Source: Heterobilharzia americana (lineage: Eukaryota > Platyhelminthes > Trematoda > Strigeidida > Schistosomatidae). From it: a stretch of 64,000 bases of DNA. Position numbers and translations under genes: made by a program. Below are positions 25,096-36,215 of this stretch, piece after piece. The stretch covers positions 47,773,998 through 47,837,997 of the forward strand of contig OX104129.1 in NCBI GenBank assembly GCA_944470555.2, read 5' to 3'. The notes beneath the pieces were generated by a model. That model saw nothing but the letters and a program-made list of their open reading frames with translations. It did not search any database and was not told the origin of the DNA. Positions within the stretch are counted from its first letter, which is position 1; the number at the start of each line of letters is the position of its first letter.

Positions 25096-25950
25096 AAAGG
25101 AAGAGTGCGCCACCATCCGTGATCTGCTTAGTAGGAATGGCTACCCAGATAAGTTTGTAAATAAGCACATGAATATTACGAGGGTTAAGAAAAGAGTGCC
25201 AACAGTTCCTAAGAAGCAAATCTTGTTGAAGCTGGAATTTAGGAGTCATATTGCCAGTGAGATCATCTCACAAAGCATAAAAAGAGTCTTGCATAAAGCA
25301 TTCCCAGCCGCTAAATTATGTCCTGCCTTCTACAGCCGCCCGATTCTAGGTGCAAGAAATAAAGACAAACTGCCTGGTTCTGCCACTTCTATATGCATTT
25401 ATCAATTCAACTGCTCCTGTGGAGCGAGTTACATTGGGCGTACAATGAGGCAGTTCCATCGTCGAATTTCTGAGCACCACCCATCATGGTGAACAAGGGA
25501 CAAATTAGAACTATAAAGAGCTCCATACCTGCACACTTAGTTGACACAGGACATCAAGTGGTTACTGGAAAAGCCTTCAAAATTATACACCAGATTCCAA
25601 TTAATTGACCTCATGGATTACGCACTCGCTGACTTCACATAGCAGAGGCGATTGCAATCCACCTTTACAAACCTAGCCTTTGTATCCAAAAGAAGTTTGT
25701 TCGACCACTTTCCTTACCGTGGCCATCAGTATGATGTAACTTCTAGGTTTATTGTGTGCACCTCTTCCCCTTCTTGCTGCTGTCAATATTCATATTTCCT
25801 ATTTTAGTAACCCTATTGATTATTTACAACATTATTTCCGAAGCATCACGTGATTGGTAATTTGATTGAATTGTAAACCTATATATTAGTGTAGAGCCCA
25901 AGATGAATACCTAATTGAAAAGAAATATATTTCTTCGCTCAATCAGTCTT
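25096..25950 (+). mobile_element. Penelope-like element, 5'-truncated, GIY-YIG domain and 3' end
   Basis: The translation starts in the C-terminal part of a PLE protein: ATIRDLLSRNGYPDKFVNKH, a basic linker, then ICIYQFNCSCGASYIGRT (GIY-type and YIG motifs of the endonuclease, 25393-25446) and RQFHRRISEHHPSW. A one-base loss near 25493 shifts the frame; it continues as KGQIRTIKSS, DTGHQV, AEAIAIHLYKPSLCIQKKF near 25645-25705. The reverse transcriptase part is missing. The noncoding end ATTAGTGTAGAGCC...CTCAATCAGTC (25874-25948) recurs in inverted orientation at 51876-51949, which marks it as the element terminus. Not functional as it stands. Confidence 0.85.
25887..25940 (+). ncRNA. Degenerate hammerhead-like motif in the PLE terminus
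   Basis: PLE terminal repeats are known to contain hammerheads. Here GTAGAGCC, AGATGAATACC, TAATT, GAAATATATTTC and a late GCTC lie in the order expected for stem I, core, stem II, GAAA with a self-complementary stem III, cleavage triplet and stem I. The first core bases are disturbed and stem II does not pair well. The inverted copy at 51.9 kb reads CTGATAA at the core position. A decayed ribozyme is plausible but not shown. Confidence 0.3.
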
Positions 25951-25957
25951 TTTCTAA

Positions 25958-26188
25958 ATTTTGATTCAGCTACGTTTCTGTGCTCAAATAGCTTAACTGT
26001 TCCTGGTCGACCAATTTCACCTCACAATCATTTCAAGGGATTCGGTAAACTGAGTTATTTTGTCTGATTGGATCAATGGGATCATTTGATCTACCAAGCT
26101 TGTTTGTGAGCAAGTTTGTTGGTTAGAATACCACTCTAATCCGAGTCAGCCTTATTGAGGAGTCCTCATAACGCTTCTGAGCTCTCTT
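25958..26188 (+). repeat. 231-bp inverted repeat, left arm
   Basis: The reverse complement of 33154-33384 over its full length, with about four mismatches seen by eye. It starts ATTTTGATTCAGCTA and ends GCTTCTGAGCTCTCTT. The arms are about 7 kb apart and similarity stops abruptly at both ends. No coding content. Confidence 0.9.
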
Positions 26189-26930
26189 CCTTATTTGGTA
26201 ACGCAGTAGGGGCTATGAATTCTCTTTCATCCTTGTCACCATTAGTAGAATCACTATTAACAGCACTTAGGTTACTACTACTACTACTCATATGTTTCTT
26301 TCGATTTCTTATGAATTTATTGATAAATCTAGGTGTGAAATTATTGAGACTTAAGGTGTTCTTGACGTCTTGGTGGAAATGATTCTGTACCTGTCTCATA
26401 TATATGGAAAATTCTACTTACCTTTCACACAGAGGGACAGAAGATTAGAACTGTATATATATAACATATCTCAAAGTTATGGAGTTACCCGATATGAATG
26501 TGGACAATAAATTATGTGCGAAACCTTATCCATTAAATAATACTGTTTCATAGTGTGACAATTTGAATTAACAGATTAAAACGAATCAGTCTGCCAAATT
26601 ACTGCTATCTCAGATAGTCAAATGAGAATCAGTTTATGTTGTTTTACTTGTGTGATGTAAACGCCAAATGCAATTTTCGTCAAATTGTGCACAACCTTTA
26701 CGTATATGCTGCAAGGACCTCAATGTTATATCTATCCAGTATATTTGATAGTGGCGTACAATAAAAAGTTACTGATGTTACAGTAAAATGATTTGAGTTC
26801 ATATTAGTATGAGAGACGTAAAGGGATACACTCTTCATACATTCGTTTGGTGAAAAGTTCTAGTTTTTTGTTCGTTTCCATCTACGTTGCATTTTCTTTA
26901 TATTTTTGAGTAGGGTAATAACCTTAGCAG
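26189..26930. other. Spacer with small repeat remnants
   Basis: Contains an (ACT)n run near 26270-26288 and, at about 26585-26640, a segment (ATCTCAGATAGTCAAATGA) that matches the 3' end of repeat E near 56.8 kb. No gene recognised. Confidence 0.5.
26921..26930 (+). repeat. Target-site duplication, 5' copy
   Basis: ACCTTAGCAG directly precedes the RTE insertion and recurs at 28531-28540 after its AAT tail. The match may extend a few bases to the left, where it merges with the tail repeats. Confidence 0.9.
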
Positions 26931-28530
26931 AAATACCACCTGCAGCCGCTGAATTACAAGTGAACATTAATCCTCCAACGAAAATGGAGGTCCTGAACGC
27001 CATAAAGCTACTGAAATGCGGGAAAGCAGCAGGACCAGATGGGATCCCTCCAGAAGCACTGAGAACAGATGCAGAGACAACAGCGGCCATGCTCACACCA
27101 CTATTGCAGAAGGTGTGGAAGGAAGAGAAGGTACCTGACGAATGGAAGAAGGGTTACCTTGTCAAACTGCCGAAGAAGGGAGACCTCAGTGCTTGCAAGA
27201 ACTGGCGCGGAATCACTCTCCTGTCCACCCCAAGTAAAATATTAAGCCGCATCATCCTGGAGAGGCTTAAAGACGCACTGGATTCAAAACTGCGACCGGA
27301 ACAGGCAGGCTTCAGGAGGTACAAATCATGTGCAGACCAAATTGCAACGCTTCGTATCATCATAGAACAGAGCATAGAATGGCAATCAGCTCTCTACCTC
27401 AACTTCATCGACTTTGAGAAGGCCTTTGACAGCGTCGACCGAGAAGTAATTTGGAAACTGCTTCAATACTACGGAGTACCGCAAACCTTTATCCGCCTCA
27501 TTCAACAAGTATATGAAGATGCCACATGCCAAGTAATCCACAATGGGAAGCTCAGTGATGATTTTGAAGTGAAGTGAAGACAGGAGTGAAACAAGGTTGC
27601 CTACTATCCCCCATGATATTCCTTATTGTGGTGGACTGGATCATGCAGCAAACAGTAGGCAGCGAGAAGAGGGGGATACACTGGACTGCGGAAAAGAACC
27701 TAGAAGACTTGGATTTCGCCGATGACTTATGCCTAATGTCACACAAACTTGAAGATCTGCAGGCAGAAACTAACAAGTTGATAGAAGAGGCAGCTAAGAC
27801 GGGACTTCAGGTGAATATAGAGAACACAGAAGTGATGAAGATACCGCACCACCACCATCAACAACAACAAACTCCAATCACAATCAACGGGAGAAACTTG
27901 AAGGAAGTAACCTCCTTCACTTATCTAGGAAGCATTGTTTCAACTACAGGCGGGACGGACGAGGACGTCAAAGTCAGAATCGGAAAAGCAAGAAAGGCGT
28001 TCATTAGCCTGAAACCAGTGTGGAGATCTTCTGCACTCAGCATGTGGAACAAGATCCGGATTTTCAACACCAACGTCAAGTCAGTGCTCTTGTATGGCTC
28101 AGAGACTTGGCGCGTCACGAAAGGCATTTCCAATAAACTACAGACATTCATCAACAACTGCTTACGCTCGCTGCTGAAGATCAGATGGATTGCCAGAAAA
28201 AATAAGCAACAAGGAACTCTGGGAACGAACCAACCAAGAACCTATCACGCAACAAATATGCAGGAAGAAGTGGAGATGGATTGGCCATGCACTGAGAAGG
28301 CCGACTGAGGACATCACGCGTCAGGCCCTCGAGTGGAATCCCCATGGGAAGCGACGAGTTGGACGTCCGAGGGTGACATGGAGGAGGTCATGCGAGGAGG
28401 AAATGAGAGGTTGTGGGCTGTCATGGGAGCAGGTTCAAAAGATCTCAGAGAACAGAGTGTACTGGAGGCGTGCTACTGAAGCCCTATGTTCCACTAGGAA
28501 CCCAAGGGACTAATAATAATAATAATAATA
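26931..28530 (+). mobile_element. RTE retrotransposon, 5'-truncated young copy
   Basis: Encodes most of a reverse transcriptase: KCGKAAGPDGIPPEAL (near 27015), ITLLSTPSKILSRIILERL, SLYLNFIDFEKAFDSVDR-like fingers/palm, LSPMIFLIVVDWIMQ, and the catalytic FADD (27714-27725). Then come FTYLGSIVSTT, LLYGSETW and the C-terminal RWIGHALRRP...WRRATEALCSTRNPRD. The frame is broken twice: GAAGT is duplicated near 27567-27576, and about four extra bases lie near 28188. Together these restore the original frame. It ends in (TAA)n. The 10-bp target-site duplication gives the exact limits. The endonuclease half was never copied, as usual for 5'-truncated insertions. Confidence 0.95.
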
Positions 28531-28540
28531 ACCTTAGCAG
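28531..28540 (+). repeat. Target-site duplication, 3' copy
   Basis: ACCTTAGCAG, identical to 26921-26930. Confidence 0.9.
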
Positions 28541-29848
28541 TATATAAATTCATGCATCGAAAAATGCATATTCGCGTATTTCCCGTAAATTATTTATTCA
28601 AGCGAATGAGTAAAAGCTTGTGTTCTTCAACACTCATGATATATCGTATCTGAGGTTAACACAACAGATGGCATTTAGTTTCTGTTCAGTTACAGATATA
28701 CTGACAATGTGTTGCCTAATCTACTAGTCCAACACTGAGAACGTCACCTTCTGTATCAAAACTTGAATATTAACCTGAAAACTTGATGTCACATTCATAC
28801 TTATTGAAAAGGATCTTTCTAGCAAGATAGAAACGTTGGGAATAGTACAAAATATTTGTTTATTTTGTTATTTGTTCTAATATACTACCCCAGGATTACA
28901 AAAGTAAAACTACACCTTATACAATGAGTCATACTAACTCAGTACCCATGTTTTCACAAACCATCCAGTCCACTGTTAGTCAGGATGTGTTCAAACTATG
29001 AATTGAAGTTCGAGAAATGTTTACTGTGCTATGACGTAGTCTCGAAATACTGATTTACCTTTTTCGAAGGAGAATTATGAACCGTTAGTTGTGTCTGGTT
29101 GCAAGAACACAAAAACTCAGGTTGCTACAGGGAAAAGAAGAACTGAGATTGTAATCCAGTCTTCACACATACAACAGAAACAAAGATAGATGATTATGTT
29201 AATAACTAAAAAACGCCAAGATTTCAGTAAGTTCGAGCAGTTTAGTAAATGCTGAACACATATATTTCCAACCTATGAATGTTATCGCTTTAGTCTGTTC
29301 AGAAAGAAGCAACAAGAGATTAGTGACGCATTGAACTGCCACATGCATATGAACTATGAGTTAGAACTTCAATGGGCGTAAAAACGTAACCTGCAAGCCT
29401 GGAAACTGGATTTATCAGATCAGCTTCCCATCGTTTAACAAATGTGAACTAATTCTATACCTTTCTCTGTTATATCAAAAACCCTTCTTCCATACGAATA
29501 ATGGTAACATCATTGACTGAATTTTGATTACGAGTAAAGAAGTTGGTCTATGTGGCGGAGATGTGTATCGAAGTACTGGAAAACAAGAATCGTGGTCTCC
29601 ACATCATTCCTTTTTCAATTCTTGGTACCAGTGGGGCTTTATCTCAACTTTCATAATATACCATTGCACTAGAACCAGTCCGTCAAACTGTCGCAGTCGT
29701 AGATAACGTCATTAACGAAAGTCGATTATCATCTACACGTTTGAAATCGTAAATTTTGCAAACATGATCTCGTCTGGAAAGGTCAGCTTGCTAGTGTGGA
29801 TTTATCGCTTCATCACATCGCTACTTCATGACACCAGTTCTTAGAAAT
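28541..29848. other. Unassigned AT-rich DNA
   Basis: Lies between two RTE copies, inside the pair of inverted arms. No gene recognised. Confidence 0.45.
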
Positions 29849-32697
29849 ATTATTATTTGTCATTTGGGTTTCTAGTGAAACATAGGGCTTCAGTAACACG
29901 TCGCCATTTCATTCTCATTTCTGCAGTCTTTTTAACCTAGCTCCACAACTGCCAACAACCTTTCATTTCTTCCTAACACGATCTCCTCCATGTCACCCTC
30001 GCTCAGACGCCCAACTCGTCGTTCCCCATTTGGATTCCACTCGACGGACTGGTCTGGTGTGTGATATCCACACTCGGTCTTCGCAGTGTATGCCCAATCC
30101 AATCCATCTCCACTTTCTTCCTCTTCTGCATATTTGTTGCGCGACAGCTTATTTTCTGGCTCGTTATCAGCCAGCCAGTCAGCCAGCCAACCAGAGTGAG
30201 TTCCTTGTCGCCTATTCCTATTATTCTCGCCATCTCATCTCATCTCCACTTTCGAGTGAGCGAGCGTAGATGGCATCTGTTGATGATGCATGTCTGCAGG
30301 TTGTTGGAAATGCTTTTCGAAACGCGCCAATCCTCTCAACCATCAGATAGAAGCACTGACTTGACTGAATTAGTGTTGAAAATCCGGATCTTGTTCATGC
30401 TTTATGCTGAGTGGAGTTGAGTTGAGTGTAGTCGATCTCCACACTGAGTATTTCAGATTAATGAAGGAAGGTCTGTCTTGGTGTCTTTCCAATCTTGACT
30501 GGTTTTGACATCCTCATGTGTGCCTTTGCCTGTGCCTGTTCCGTCTGTAGTTGAGGCGATGCTGCCCAAGTAGGTAGGTAGGTAGGTAGGTAGGTAGGTA
30601 GGTAGGTAGGTAGGTAGGTAGGTAGGTAGGTAGGTAGGTGGGTAGGTAGGTAGGTAGGTAGGTAGGTAGGTAGGTAGGTAGGTAGGCAGGTAGGTAGGTA
30701 GGTAGGTAGGTAGGTAGGTAGGTAGGTAGGTAGGTAGGTAGGTAGGTAGGTAGGTGGGTAAGTAGGTAGGTAGATAGATAGGTAGATAGATAGATAGGTA
30801 GATAGGTGAAGGAGACAACTTACCTTAGATTTCTCCCGTTGATTGGGACATTTGCTTGTTATTGTTGTTCTTGTTGGTCGGGTATCTTCCTCACTTCTGT
30901 CTTCTTCATGTTCGCCTGAATGGAGTCCAATCTTCGCTAACTCTTCCGTCAACTTGTTGGTTTTCGCCTGTAGATCTTCGAGTTTGTGGCACAAGATATT
31001 AGACATGAATCCTCATCCGTAGCGAAATCCAAATCTTCTGTGGTCTTTTCATCGGTCCAGCCAACGTATGCCCATCTTCTCCTTCCTCACAGTTTTTTGC
31101 ATGATCCAGTCCAGTACCCCTCCTTCCTTCCTTGCAAACCTTCTGCAATAGTGGTGTGAGCGTGTCCGTCGTAGAAGCGTCTTTTGTCTTTGCATGCACT
31201 CTTCTTCACTTCTTTGTCCAGTGTAGTGTTTTATAGATTACTTTCAGTTCCTCTTCTCCTTGTTCATTCCTGCACTACACTGGTTCATCTTCTGCTTCAC
31301 CACCATCATCTTCCTCTCCCTCTTCTATCAGCTTCACTGCGTCCATCGAGATCCATTCCCTGTCTTGCTTCTTCTTCTTCTTCTAATTCTTCCTTCCTAA
31401 CACGGTTATGCAGGCCTCCCTTCACATCTCCTTCACAGAGTTCCAGTGTTCTTCCACACACGTCCCTTCAGGTATGTTGCCCAATGTCTCCCATCTCGTC
31501 TTCATGACTGACTGACTGACTGATGTGAAGATGTCCTTCGCAGTTTCGTCCTTCAGTTCAGTTTCTGTACTGGGTTTCCAACTTCAACTGTCGTCTATCA
31601 TCACCAGCTGCTGTGAAGGCTTTCAACTTGATTTGGAAGGCAGGTTCCTTGCACTTGATGGTGGTACGAGTGGTGTGAACCACCTACATCTGCTCCCCTT
31701 CTTCATCTGGTCTCGTGTCCAGTAGGCTGACTGCATTTCCATTTTCTTCACATTGGTCAGTATAATCGATTTGATTTTAGTGTTGTGTGTCCATCCGGTT
31801 AAATCCATGTGTTTGTACATACTACCTCCAATCACCAAACTGCTGAATGTGCAGAAGTCTGCAAACAGTTCTCTACTCTCATCAATTACTTTACCAAGTG
31901 CTTCTCAACCCATGATCAGTTCTCTTCCTGTGTTGTCCACTCCTCACAGTTTGGCATTCATCTCAATCCACGCATTGGAAATTTGATGTCGCCAACTGGA
32001 GTGTTGTCTTGTCCAGTACTGTCTGCAGTTGTCTGTAGAATTCCTCCTTCTTCTCTTCTCCTGCATTATTTGCAGGTGCACATTGTAGCGTAGCACTGAA
32101 TGATTGTGACTTTCCTTCCTTTTGAGTTGAATCTTGCTGTTATGATCGTGATCCTGCATGAGGAGATTGATTCCGATTGCCTGAGAGCTTTCGATGCTGT
32201 TGGGGATATCATGATAGCCACTCCCTCAGTGTGTTGTGCTCGTGGTTGTCATCTGGGTGACAATATCAGAGTTGATTATTGACTTCTCTCCGGCTGACAG
32301 CTTGGACAGTCCACTTCTATTCCATCTACTTTCGTAGATTCCTAGCACTTCCATGCTATGCCTTCTCATCTCTTTTTCAATCTAGGCAGCCTTGCCTACC
32401 AGCTTCAAACACTGTGCGGACATTCCATGTCCCTATGTTTACTTTCTCATTCGTCGATAGAGAGGAGACACATCGGCTAAGTGGCTTCTCGAAGGCTTTC
32501 ACCAACTGGCGTAATTTCATTCGCTCTATTCCAGCTAGAAATAATTTGATTTTTCATATTTTCCTTGTGTTTTGAAGTTTCGTTAGTCATAGGATTGGTT
32601 TGTCGGGACAGGGTTGCTAGTCATATGCCAAACCTTGTCTATTTATCCAAGCATAGGATCGGCTAGTTACTAGTGAACTAGTTAGCTAGGCAAGATC
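29849..32697 (-). mobile_element. RTE retrotransposon, full ends but internally deleted
   Basis: Same family as the 40.1-43.4 kb copy, in reverse. The 5' end (right) matches the 5' untranslated region of that copy from GCCTAGCTAACTAG onward; the 3' end (left) has the family end and an ATT-rich tail. The endonuclease half is recognisable (31.5-32.6 kb). The reverse transcriptase is mostly lost through two deletions: near 31165 RDKRRFYD-type sequence is joined directly to TPLLQKV, and near 31115 LLQKVCKEG is joined to the segment after the catalytic palm start. A (CCTA)n tract of 237 bp interrupts the FTYLGS codons. Further short-period growth is seen at 31503-31522 (TGAC)n and near 30170-30200. 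Not functional. Confidence 0.9.
30571..30807. repeat. (TAGG)n microsatellite inside an RTE copy
   Basis: About 59 units of TAGG/CCTA with a few variants, more irregular (TAGA) at the right end. On the minus strand it encodes repeated Tyr-Leu-Pro-Thr, which is why long ORFs appear; these are not proteins. It lies exactly where the RTE consensus has the FTYLGS codons. Confidence 0.97.
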
Positions 32698-33002
32698 TTT
32701 TCAAATATAGGAGTAAAATTTGGTCACTGTGGTAGACTGTAATTACATTTTAGTCTGCTTTTTAGAATTGTCGCACAGTAAAGCGATTTTTATTTACTGA
32801 ACAAGGTTTCGCACATAATTTATTGTCCATTTTCGTATCAGGTAACTTCACAATCTTGAGACACGATTTATATGCTTCGAATTCTCTTTCCTTCTTTGTT
32901 TGCGTTAGTACGATCTAGCGATAGTAACACATCACGAATTAATATGACAGTAGGGCAAAAACGCCCGATGATTGAAGAGAAATACAAAAGTCATCTGTAG
33001 TT

Positions 33003-33125
33003 GAGTCCTACAGCTCGGTTGGCAGAGCCTGGGGCCAGAAACTAGGGATCGCATGTTCGGATCCTTCCATAGCTCAAAATCTCATCTCATTTTCAAGCAT
33101 CACCCAGTACCAATAGTAATATGCA
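33003..33125 (+). mobile_element. tRNA-headed SINE, family E
   Basis: Box A-like ACAGCTCGGTTGGCAGAGCC and box B-like TGTTCGGATCC lie about 35 bases apart, followed by AAAATCTCATCTCA...CATCACCCAGTAC, which matches the ends of the copies at 34.6 and 56.8 kb. No hammerhead core was seen. It lies just outside the inner end of the right inverted arm. Confidence 0.6.
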
Positions 33126-33153
33126 TAACAGAGTTCATTGTTAATATGCAAAG

Positions 33154-33384
33154 AAGAAAGCTCAGAAGCGTTATGAGGACTCCTCAATAAGGCTGACTCG
33201 GATTAGAGTGGTATTCTAACCAACAAACTTGCTCACAAACAAGCTTGGTAGATCAAATGATCCCATTGATCCAATCAGACAAAATAACTCAGTTTACCGA
33301 ATCCCTTGAAATGATTGTGAGGTGAAATTGGTCGACCAGGAACAGTTAAGCTATTTGAGTACAGAAATATAGCTGAATCAAAAT
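33154..33384 (-). repeat. 231-bp inverted repeat, right arm
   Basis: Reverse complement of 25958-26188 with about four mismatches. See that entry. Confidence 0.9.
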
Positions 33385-33399
33385 TGGTGGATACTAGTA

Positions 33400-34080
33400 A
33401 GGAAAGGAATCTCGAGTGAAGCTTGGTTGTGACTGTGCATGCAACTGGACAGAACCACAGAATAGAGAGTGATAGAGCTATGGTATTATTTTAAACTAAC
33501 TTATTTGGATGGAGGGAGAGACTGTCAACCGAATCTTCGTTTATCAAATCAACACCAAATACATGCAATGGATTAGTCTATTTGATATACGACACCATTT
33601 ATTGCTGATAATCATTTGAATCCTCGCATTCAAATAAACAAATTTTTTCATAGATAAGTTTTGTTCCGAGTGTTTCAAACTGGACCTAATAATCTGGTCT
33701 ACCAAGCTTCATGTTATGACCGTGAGTTCTTGCACATAGCGAGACCAGATGACGTGACTCGATAAGGTTATCAGAATAGGGTATGAAGGATCAAAGTAAG
33801 ATAAAGAATTTGAAAAGAAATTTGATCCTGACTATGCATGCACTAGCACAATTACCGAACTGGATGAGATAAAATAACAGACTTGAAGACTGTTATGGTT
33901 AGTCGGAAGATAAAGTTGGTCACTGAATCTCTGTTCATCAAATCAACACCAACCACTTTCAGCAGAAAACATTCAACACCACTCCTGAATGCAGGTAAAA
34001 GTTTAATGCCATTAAAACCAAAGAAAGAGGCAGTCACAGTATTAAAAACCAATCGAGAAAACTAAGGGATCACCTCAATA
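33400..34080. repeat. Imperfect direct repeat of about 380-bp period
   Basis: Two diverged copies: GACTGTGCATGCAACT...TTTATCAAATCAACACCAA near 33430-33560, and GACTATGCATGCACTA...TTCATCAAATCAACACCAA near 33830-33955. A short ORF here (33883-34065) falls in the repeat and is not called. Confidence 0.55.
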
Positions 34081-34624
34081 TAATTGTCAACTATAAAACT
34101 GGCTTAAAGTTCTATCTAGTAACTGATTCTAGATCCACGAGAAATAAATAAAACGAACGAATATGTTGCGCAGTTACGTATACATTTATGATAGCTAGTA
34201 TATTCACTGTTGTTGTGAATAACGTTCTGTAGTCCGATGAAAAATGGATTCTGGGTTCAAGTTTTTTTAGTAAGGACAAGATAGCTCAGAAAAATGAATC
34301 TCAGAATATTTTGGAATGTCTAGTTTGAATTTCACCACTAACCATCACCAATTAGACGAAATCAAAATGAAACTCAAGGCAGTATCGATCCATCCGCTAA
34401 GAAGGTATATGCGCAAACAACTGGATATTACTAGCATGACTAAACTGTAGTGAATAAATACTTCTTTATCTCATACGTAGTAGCTGTATATTAGTTCTTC
34501 CAAACGCGCGTCGAAGCATTCGAAATCAAAATTAGCACTTTTAACCCTTCATGAATTCCTGAATATAATTTGTTCAGAATTAGACCATATGAGATAGTTG
34601 TTGTTTGATAGACTATTGTTATCG

Positions 34625-34760
34625 ACACTATGTGATGACTGAAGGTGATATGAAAACCTGGGTCTCTGTCGGTATCGGATAAGCGGTCTATAGGCCACTG
34701 GCTCACTATCCTACGAAATAAATTATGAAACTGAGCTACTGATGACCAGGTTCTAACTTC
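34625..34760 (-). mobile_element. SINE family E, decayed
   Basis: Shows GTGATGACTGAAGGTGATATGAAAACCTGG on the plus strand, as in the copy at 56.86 kb (GTGATGACTGGAGGTGAGATGAAAATCTG). The tRNA-like head is too decayed to mark its boxes. Confidence 0.5.
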
Positions 34761-36049
34761 ATTTTTCCCAGCTTTCTCATGAATCCGTGGAATGTAACTG
34801 TCGGTCCACACTGTTATTCACATTCTACGGTCTTCTAAGCAAGATTGTTCATTATAATCATTTGGCTAAGCTTACAACAGATTGACTTTAAACTGTTTTT
34901 CATCATAAATGGAAACATTTATAGTAAACTTCGTTTTTAAAATTCTCGTTACAGAAACATTAAATTTATCTCAAAAAACAAGCACAAGTGGACTTGATCA
35001 CCAGTCAAAAAATCCAGTTCAGCTTAAGTACTCATAACCTCATTATCGGTAGTATAACAGTAGTAGTAATCTGCAGTAACTTTGAAGGCCATTCTAACAA
35101 TCAGTAAGATAATCATTTACTTTTTTGTATTTCACGAGAAGCCCACCATAATAAGCAAAATGGAGATACCCGATTGCTTATTTATCATTTGTTAGGGGAC
35201 CTTCAAAGCCCCTCAAGATCTACCAGGTCTTGACTAACATAAGCCATAAACTTTGTAAAATGAAAATAGATATTAAGTAGGTAATGTCGAAGGGGCAGAT
35301 TGTGTTACACTTAACTATTATTATAATTCCTTTTGTACTGAGTGATTAAACATTCATAAAGAAGCTTAGTAACTTACAAAAAGAGCTTCAGTAAATAATA
35401 TGTAAATTGATCCTTTTCAAATAACCGCACTAGTATTGTCAACGGTTAATCGAAATTACTGGTTTTTGTTTATAGGAATTACCACGTATTATATTGAACA
35501 TTGTAACCAATTTCCTTGCTCTGATTGGTTATTTGTGATTACAAATTTAAAATTTATGAATGAGAACAGTTGATATCCACTTTCGCTCGTTCACCCATTG
35601 ATTCATTCTACAAATAAATGAAAGAAAACTAATCTAATTTGACAAATGTACAAAGAAAATGTTTTCATGAAGAAAAAATGTATCATGTCAACTTTTTGTC
35701 TTTACTCCTTCTTCGGAATAACATAAATATATACATAAGTTTCGATATCTGTAGTGATTTGCAAAGATATTTACCCGGTAAAAGAATAAACCACATAATT
35801 CTGACAGGGCATATTTGAAGATTGTCATTTTGTAAACAAGAAACAAAATGATCAGTCTACATAAACCTGATTAGAAAATCTGAAATACCCTCAGAGCAGC
35901 TGGGATGTAAACTAATAACTACACTTGTAATTTTAACTTCAAAGGTAGGTAGGCAGTGGTGACAGACTTCTAGACCCAGATTTCTTGTTTCTTTGTAATA
36001 AGCAACAGGATATATTTTTTATTTAAAGGTTTTTTTTTCTGAGATATCT
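34761..36049. other. Unassigned AT-rich DNA
   Basis: No gene or repeat recognised. Confidence 0.45.
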
Positions 36050-36215
36050 GAACTCATTTCATGCGATACTTCAGCCAAACGTTTTACCACTTTGTTTCCA
36101 ATAGCACTTCAGGAACATCATTTTCGTCATTACTGCAGATCTGCCTTGTTGATGAGTATCAACTACAGCCTAATTATTTCAGGTCATTCGAATCTGGTTG
36201 GCTAGCTTCCATGGA
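36050..36215 (+). mobile_element. SINE family B, heavily decayed
   Basis: CTGCAGATCTGCCTTGTTGATGAGTATC corresponds to the family B segment GTTGCAGATACGCCTTGCTGACGAGTGCC; the downstream GAAA and cleavage triplet are lost. Confidence 0.45.

Noticed and set aside
30571..30807. CRISPR array or satellite suggested by the regular repeat
   Set aside because: Repeat unit is four bases without spacers; it is a microsatellite.
30453..31006. Long minus-strand ORFs of Tyr-Leu-Pro-Thr repeats, also at 48218-48681
   Set aside because: They are translations of the (CCTA)n microsatellite, which has no stop codon in any frame, within a dead RTE copy.
33883..34065. 60-codon plus-strand ORF rich in Lys and Thr
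   Set aside because: It lies in a diverged direct repeat whose other copy (33.43-33.56 kb) is not open.
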